From: an uncultured Bacillota bacterium
GTDB taxonomy: Bacteria > Bacillota > Clostridia > Christensenellales > QAND01
Assembly: GCA_905208455.1 (NCBI GenBank)
Contig: CAJLPK010000010.1
Location: 1 to 35,924, forward strand
Direction of reading: 5' to 3'
DNA: 35,924 bases
Shown here: positions 31,280 to 35,924 of the stretch, one piece after another
How the letters are laid out: every line of letters begins with the position of its first letter
Numbering within the stretch: the stretch's first letter is position 1
Notes under the pieces: generated by a model
The model's database searches: none
What the model saw: only the letters and a program-made list of their open reading frames with translations
Told to the model about the DNA's origin: nothing
Program-made: the position numbers and the translations under genes

Positions 31280-34200
31280 ATGCCAAAACGCGAGGATATC
31301 AAAAAAGTATTGGTCATCGGCAGCGGCCCCATCATCATCGGGCAGGCTGCGGAGTTTGACTATGCGGGCACACAGGCCTGCCGGGCGCTGAAGGAAGAGG
31401 GCATCGAGGTGGTGCTCATCAATTCCAATCCGGCGACCATCATGACGGATACCGACATTGCGGACAAGGTATACTTGGAGCCGCTGCATGCCGAGGTCGT
31501 CAAAAACATCATCCGCAAGGAAAAGCCGGACAGCATCCTGCCCACCCTGGGCGGGCAGACGGGGCTGAATCTTGCCATGGAGCTGGCGGAATGTGGCTTT
31601 TTGGAGGAGCAGGGCGTACGCCTGCTGGGCACCAACGTGGATTCCATCCGCAAGGCGGAGGACCGCGAGGCGTTCAAGGAAACGATGGAAAAAATCGGAG
31701 AGCCCTGCATAGAAAGCGAGATCGTAACGCAGGTGGATCAGGCCCTGGCCTTTGCGGAAAAGGTGGGGTATCCTGTCATTGTGCGGCCTGCTTATACATT
31801 GGGCGGCACGGGCGGCGGCATCGCGGACAACGCAGGCCAGCTTGCGGAGATCTGTGCCGACGGCCTGCACCTGTCCCGCGTGCACCAATGCCTCATCGAA
31901 AAGAGCATTGCGGGCTGGAAGGAGATCGAATACGAGGTGATGCGGGATAAAAACGGCACCTGCATCATCGTATGTAATATGGAAAATGTAGACCCTGTGG
32001 GCGTGCATACCGGCGACAGCATCGTCGTGGCGCCGTCGCAGACCCTGCGCGACGCCGAGTACCAGATGCTGCGCACGGCTTCCATCAACATCATCAGCGC
32101 ACTGGGCATCGAGGGTGGCTGCAATGTGCAGTACGCCTTGAACCCGGACAGCATGCAGTATGCCGTCATCGAGGTAAACCCGCGCGTGAGCCGCTCGTCG
32201 GCTTTGGCCAGCAAGGCCACCGGCTACCCCATTGCCAAGGTATCCGCCAAGATCGCCATCGGCTATGGCCTGGATGAGATTCCCAACGCCGTGACGGGCA
32301 AGACCTTTGCCTGCTTTGAGCCGACGCTGGATTATGTCGTTGTCAAGTTCCCGCGCTGGCCGTTTGATAAATTCACCAAGGCGGACAGGACGCTGGGCAC
32401 CAAGATGAAGGCCACCGGCGAGGTGATGAGCATTGGCGGCAGCTTTGAAGCCGCCCTGCAAAAGGCGGTGCGCTCGCTGGAGCTCAACATACATTCCATG
32501 GAATGGCGCAGGGGGCCGGCTTTGACGGATGAGCAGGTCGTCCAGGCGCTGCATACCCAGGATGATGAGCGCATCTTCTGCGTGGCGGAGGCGCTGCGCC
32601 GCGGCGTATCGTACGATACCATCCACGACATTACAAAAATAGACCGATGGTTTTTGGATAAGCTGCATCACATCGTGGCACAGGAGGAAGCCGTCAAGCA
32701 GCAGGGCTTCGGCTATTTAACGCCGGAGACGATGAAGCAGCTCAAACGCCTGGGCATGGCGGACAAGGCCATCGCCGGCTGGGTGGGAAAAACAGAGCCG
32801 GAGATCCGCGCGCTGCGCAAGCAATGGGGCGTTTTGCCTGCCTATAAGATGGTGGATACCTGCGGGGCGGAGTTTGACGCCGTCAGCCCGTACTACTATT
32901 CCACCTATGAGGAAGAGAACGAAGCGCATAAAAGCGAACATAAAACCGTAGTGGTGCTGGGCAGCGGCCCCATCCGCATCGGCCAGGGCGTGGAGTTTGA
33001 CTATTGCTCGGTACACTGCATCTGGGCGCTGAAAAAGGCGGGGTATGATACCGTCATCATCAACAACAACCCGGAAACGGTATCCACTGACTTTGATACC
33101 TCCGACCGCCTGTATTTTGAGCCGCTGACCACCGAGGAAATGCTCAATGTCCTGGATGTGGAGCAGCCTGTGGGCGTGGTGGTGCAGTTCGGCGGGCAGA
33201 CCGCCATCAAGCTGGCCAAGGATGTGGAGGCGGCCGGCGTGCCCATCCTGGGCACGCAGCTCAAGGACATCGACGCTGCCGAGGACAGGGAAGAGTTTGA
33301 TGCGCTGCTGGAGCGTCTGCACATGGCGCGCCCGGCAGGCCATACGGTGTTTACCACCGAAGAAGCGCTCAAGGCCGCCAGCCAGCTGGGCTACCCCGTG
33401 CTGGTGCGTCCCTCGTATGTGCTGGGCGGCCAGGGGATGGAAATCGCCTGGAACGATGCGGACATCCGCGAGTATATGGCCATCATCCAGATCAACGAGC
33501 AGGAGCATCCCATTTTGGTGGATAAATACCTCTATGGCAAGGAATTTGAAGTGGACGCCATCTGCGATGGCAAGGATGTGCTGATTCCCGGCATCATGGA
33601 GCATATCGAGCGGGCCGGCATCCATTCCGGCGACTCCATTTCGGTGTACCCGGCCGTATCGCTGAGCCCCCGGCTTCAGCAAAAGATGATCGATACCACC
33701 ATCAAGCTGGCACATGAGCTGCATGTGGTGGGCATGATCAACATCCAGTATATCGTCTACGCCAACGAGCTATACCTCATCGAGGTAAACCCGCGTTCCT
33801 CGCGCACCGTGCCGTATATCAGCAAGGTCACGGGCGTGCCGCTGATCCAGTTGGCCACCAATGCGGTATTGGGCCAGTCGCTTCAAAGCCAAGGCTACCA
33901 AACCGGCTTGGCGCCATGGGGCGGGTCGTATGCCGTCAAGGTGCCGGTATTTTCGTTTGAAAAGCTGCCGCAGCTGGAGGTCAGCCTGGGGCCGGAGATG
34001 AAGTCCACCGGCGAGGTGCTGGGCGTGGACAAGGACTATACCCGCGCCGTGTTAAAGGGCCTGATGGGCGCGGGGATGACCATCCCGCAGAAGGGGTCTG
34101 TGCTATTGTCCATCGCGGACAACGACAAGCAGGATGTGCTGCCCATTGCCGAGGACTTGGCAGCCCTGGGATATAAGCTTTACGCTACGGCAGGCACAAC

Positions 34201-34501
34201 ACAGCTGTTGAATAAGAGCTTTGTGCCGGCCAATATGGTGCGGCGCATCAAGGAGCCTTCGCCCAATATGATGGATCTGATCCATTCCGGCGAGGTCTGC
34301 CTGATTTTGAATACGCCGACCAAGGGCCGCCACAGCGAGCGCGACGGGTTCCGCCTGCGCCGCGCGGCTACCGAGTATAAAATCACATGCCTGACAAGCC
34401 TGGATACTGCCGCGGCGCTGGTGGCCGGGCTCAAGCTGGGGCTCACGGAAAAGGACGTGACCCCGGTGGGCTTGCATGAAATACAGGGGGGAGAGCAATG
34501 A
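31280..34501 (+). CDS. carB: Carbamoyl-phosphate synthase large subunit
   Basis: CarB makes carbamoyl phosphate from bicarbonate, ammonia and two ATP. The 1073-residue protein contains the two homologous ATP-grasp halves. The first starts with VLVIGSGPIIIGQAAEFDYA and the second with VVVLGSGPIRIGQGVEFDY near residue 558. EVNPRVSRSSALASKATGYP and EVNPRSSRTVPYISKVTG are the matching metal sites. A C-terminal MGS-like allosteric domain (about 935-1073) usually binds regulators such as UMP. The length is normal. It overlaps pyrK by four bases (ATGA). Confidence 0.98.
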   Translation: MPKREDIKKVLVIGSGPIIIGQAAEFDYAGTQACRALKEEGIEVVLINSNPATIMTDTDIADKVYLEPLHAEVVKNIIRKEKPDSILPTLGGQTGLNLAMELAECGFLEEQGVRLLGTNVDSIRKAEDREAFKETMEKIGEPCIESEIVTQVDQALAFAEKVGYPVIVRPAYTLGGTGGGIADNAGQLAEICADGLHLSRVHQCLIEKSIAGWKEIEYEVMRDKNGTCIIVCNMENVDPVGVHTGDSIVVAPSQTLRDAEYQMLRTASINIISALGIEGGCNVQYALNPDSMQYAVIEVNPRVSRSSALASKATGYPIAKVSAKIAIGYGLDEIPNAVTGKTFACFEPTLDYVVVKFPRWPFDKFTKADRTLGTKMKATGEVMSIGGSFEAALQKAVRSLELNIHSMEWRRGPALTDEQVVQALHTQDDERIFCVAEALRRGVSYDTIHDITKIDRWFLDKLHHIVAQEEAVKQQGFGYLTPETMKQLKRLGMADKAIAGWVGKTEPEIRALRKQWGVLPAYKMVDTCGAEFDAVSPYYYSTYEEENEAHKSEHKTVVVLGSGPIRIGQGVEFDYCSVHCIWALKKAGYDTVIINNNPETVSTDFDTSDRLYFEPLTTEEMLNVLDVEQPVGVVVQFGGQTAIKLAKDVEAAGVPILGTQLKDIDAAEDREEFDALLERLHMARPAGHTVFTTEEALKAASQLGYPVLVRPSYVLGGQGMEIAWNDADIREYMAIIQINEQEHPILVDKYLYGKEFEVDAICDGKDVLIPGIMEHIERAGIHSGDSISVYPAVSLSPRLQQKMIDTTIKLAHELHVVGMINIQYIVYANELYLIEVNPRSSRTVPYISKVTGVPLIQLATNAVLGQSLQSQGYQTGLAPWGGSYAVKVPVFSFEKLPQLEVSLGPEMKSTGEVLGVDKDYTRAVLKGLMGAGMTIPQKGSVLLSIADNDKQDVLPIAEDLAALGYKLYATAGTTQLLNKSFVPANMVRRIKEPSPNMMDLIHSGEVCLILNTPTKGRHSERDGFRLRRAATEYKITCLTSLDTAAALVAGLKLGLTEKDVTPVGLHEIQGGEQ

Positions 34502-35271
34502 AACAGCCTATGGCCAGGGTGGTCAGCCACGAGCAGATCGCCCACGGCATTTATGAACTGACGCTGTTTACGCCGATTGCGGATAGCGCGGAGCCGGGCC
34601 AGTTTGTCCATGTAAAGATCCCCAACAGCGGGGATACGCTGCTGCGGAGGCCCATCAGCATCGCGCGCAGCGAAGAAAGTACGCTGACGCTGGTTTACCA
34701 GGTAAAGGGCAAGGGCACGCAGCGGCTCACGCATGTAGGCGCCGGCGATTTTTTGGATGTGCTGGGGCCGCTGGGCAATGAATTTCCGACCAAGGATGTC
34801 CGCCGTGCCTTGGCAGTGGGCGGCGGCATGGGCGCGGCGCCGCTGGAAAACCTGCTGCTGCACAACCGCGATATCGAATTTGACACCGTGCTTGGCTTTC
34901 GGAGCCAGAAGGTCAGCTACCGGCTTTGGTATTTTCAGCACCTATCGCATGATTTCAACGTATTGACAGAGGATGGCAGCATCGGGGAAAAGGGCTTTGT
35001 GACACAAAAAGTAGAAGCTTTGCTCAAAGAAAACCACTATGATGCCATCTATGCGTGCGGGCCGTCTGCTATGATGAAGGCGTTGAAAAAAAACGTGGAG
35101 CCGTACCCCGTCCCCTGCTTTGTCTCGCTGGAGGAGCGCATGGGCTGCGGCATCGGCGCCTGTTTGGTATGCAACTGCAAAATCAGACGGCAGGACGGCA
35201 GCTTTACGTATAAACGGGCCTGTAAGGACGGCCCGGTATTTTTGCTGCGGGAGGTGATGCTGGATGAATAA
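34498..35271 (+). CDS. pyrK: Dihydroorotate dehydrogenase electron transfer subunit
   Basis: PyrK passes electrons from the FMN of PyrD to NAD+. The 257-residue protein has an FAD domain with RRPISIARS, a NAD-binding region with AVGGGMGAAPLENL and a C-terminal [2Fe-2S] site with MGCGIGACLVCNCK and a later ACKDGPVF cysteine. Its presence shows that the following pyrD is the NAD-linked class 1B enzyme. It overlaps carB by four bases and pyrD by eight. Confidence 0.96.
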   Translation: MKQPMARVVSHEQIAHGIYELTLFTPIADSAEPGQFVHVKIPNSGDTLLRRPISIARSEESTLTLVYQVKGKGTQRLTHVGAGDFLDVLGPLGNEFPTKDVRRALAVGGGMGAAPLENLLLHNRDIEFDTVLGFRSQKVSYRLWYFQHLSHDFNVLTEDGSIGEKGFVTQKVEALLKENHYDAIYACGPSAMMKALKKNVEPYPVPCFVSLEERMGCGIGACLVCNCKIRRQDGSFTYKRACKDGPVFLLREVMLDE

Positions 35272-35924
35272 GCCGGATTTGTCTGTAAACATCTGCGGCG
35301 TGCCGTTCCAAAACCCCGTCATTGCGGCCTCCGGCTGCTTTGGCTTTGGGCAGGAAATGGCGGATTATGTGGACCTAAACGCCCTGGGCGGCATCAGCAT
35401 CAAGGGCCTGACCCCCAAGCCCAGGCTGGGCAACCCGGCCCCCCGCATCGCGGAAACGCCCAGCGGCATGCTCAACAGCGTGGGCCTGCAAAACCCCGGC
35501 ATCGATGCGTTTCTGACCGAGGAGCTGCCGCGCCTATCCAAGCTGAACTGCCGCATTTTGGCGAATGTGGCGGGCAGCAGCGTGGAAGACTATGCCTATA
35601 TGGCAGAAAAATTGGCCAATCAGCCGGTGGATATGGTAGAATTAAACATCTCCTGTCCCAATGTGAAGGAGGGCGGCGTGGCCTTCGGCGTATATCCGGA
35701 CAAGGTATACGAGGTGGTCAGCGCTGCCAAGGCGCACTGCACCCAGCCGCTGGTGGTCAAGCTGACGCCCAATACCGCGGACATCACAGCGACGGCCCTG
35801 GCGGCGGAAAAGGCGGGGGCGGACGCCATTTCGCTCATCAACACGCTGACAGGCATGGCGGTGGATTTCCATACCCGGCGGCCTGTTTTGGCGAATGTGA
35901 CGGGCGGCCTGTCCGGCCCGGCGG
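35264..35924 (+). CDS. pyrD: Dihydroorotate dehydrogenase, class 1B (3' end missing)
   Basis: PyrD oxidises dihydroorotate to orotate with FMN. The ATG at 35264 overlaps the pyrK stop, and 220 complete codons are visible before the window ends, out of about 300 expected. The N terminus reads LSVNICGVPFQNPVIAASG. GMLNSVGLQNPG, ELNISCPNVKEGG (with the catalytic cysteine of class 1 enzymes) and VVKLTPN follow. Partnering with PyrK marks it as the NAD-dependent type. pyrE would be expected downstream of the window. Confidence 0.95.
   Translation, partial: MNKPDLSVNICGVPFQNPVIAASGCFGFGQEMADYVDLNALGGISIKGLTPKPRLGNPAPRIAETPSGMLNSVGLQNPGIDAFLTEELPRLSKLNCRILANVAGSSVEDYAYMAEKLANQPVDMVELNISCPNVKEGGVAFGVYPDKVYEVVSAAKAHCTQPLVVKLTPNTADITATALAAEKAGADAISLINTLTGMAVDFHTRRPVLANVTGGLSGPA

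Overview
The window looks like the chromosome of an anaerobic, high-GC member of the Bacillota (Clostridia-like). It has a class III (oxygen-sensitive) ribonucleotide reductase with its activase, a flavin reductase-rubredoxin protein, an iron-type alcohol dehydrogenase, FeoAB, and a clustered pyr operon with Firmicutes-style RNA attenuation. Most promoters follow TTGACA-N17-TATAAT and most ribosome sites are strong GGAGG types. No rRNA, tRNA or CRISPR was recognised. The genus is not determinable by eye.

Layout. 1-3720: the 3' part of a very large surface protein (GLUG repeats, DUF4430, alpha-toroid repeats, C-terminal membrane anchor). 4006-6768: nrdD-nrdG. 6812-7345: a doubtful, probably broken reverse-strand gene. 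7516-20627: feoA and a feoB gene split in two by a 10.64 kb integrative element (9247-19885). 20759-21584: an Rrf2 regulator and thioredoxin. 21627-22370 (reverse): mntP behind a yybP-ykoY manganese riboswitch. 22486-22932: dut. 22934-23314: a decayed SPL-type radical SAM gene. 23570-25472: alcohol dehydrogenase and high-molecular-weight rubredoxin. 25576-26742: a CDF metal exporter. 26760-35924: the pyrimidine operon pyrB-pyrC-pyrF-carA-carB-pyrK-pyrD (pyrD cut by the window end) behind a leader with two successive attenuators.

The main discovery is the element in feoB. A large serine recombinase lies at its right end. The 10-bp core TTTCCCGACG is repeated at both junctions. Removing the element at that core restores an uninterrupted FeoB of about 720 residues. 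Joining the element's two ends gives a nearly perfect dyad around the core, as expected for a serine-integrase attP. The cargo forms two operons. One has a lipoprotein-ATPase-double permease importer and a helix-turn-helix/LicC-like nucleotidyltransferase fusion. The other has three tandem LicD-family transferases, a Wzx/TacF-like flippase and a small membrane protein. Together they read as an uptake, activation, transfer and export pathway that decorates a surface glycan with phosphocholine, 2-aminoethylphosphonate or a similar head group. No choline kinase is present, which favours a substrate that needs only cytidylylation. The element thus exchanges ferrous iron uptake for cell-surface modification, and the exchange is predicted to be reversible.

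Metal handling recurs around it: FeoAB, an Rrf2 regulator, MntP with its manganese riboswitch, and a CDF exporter with a manganese-type signature. The pyr leader combines a PyrR-type attenuator with a second, translated attenuator resembling enterobacterial pyrBI.
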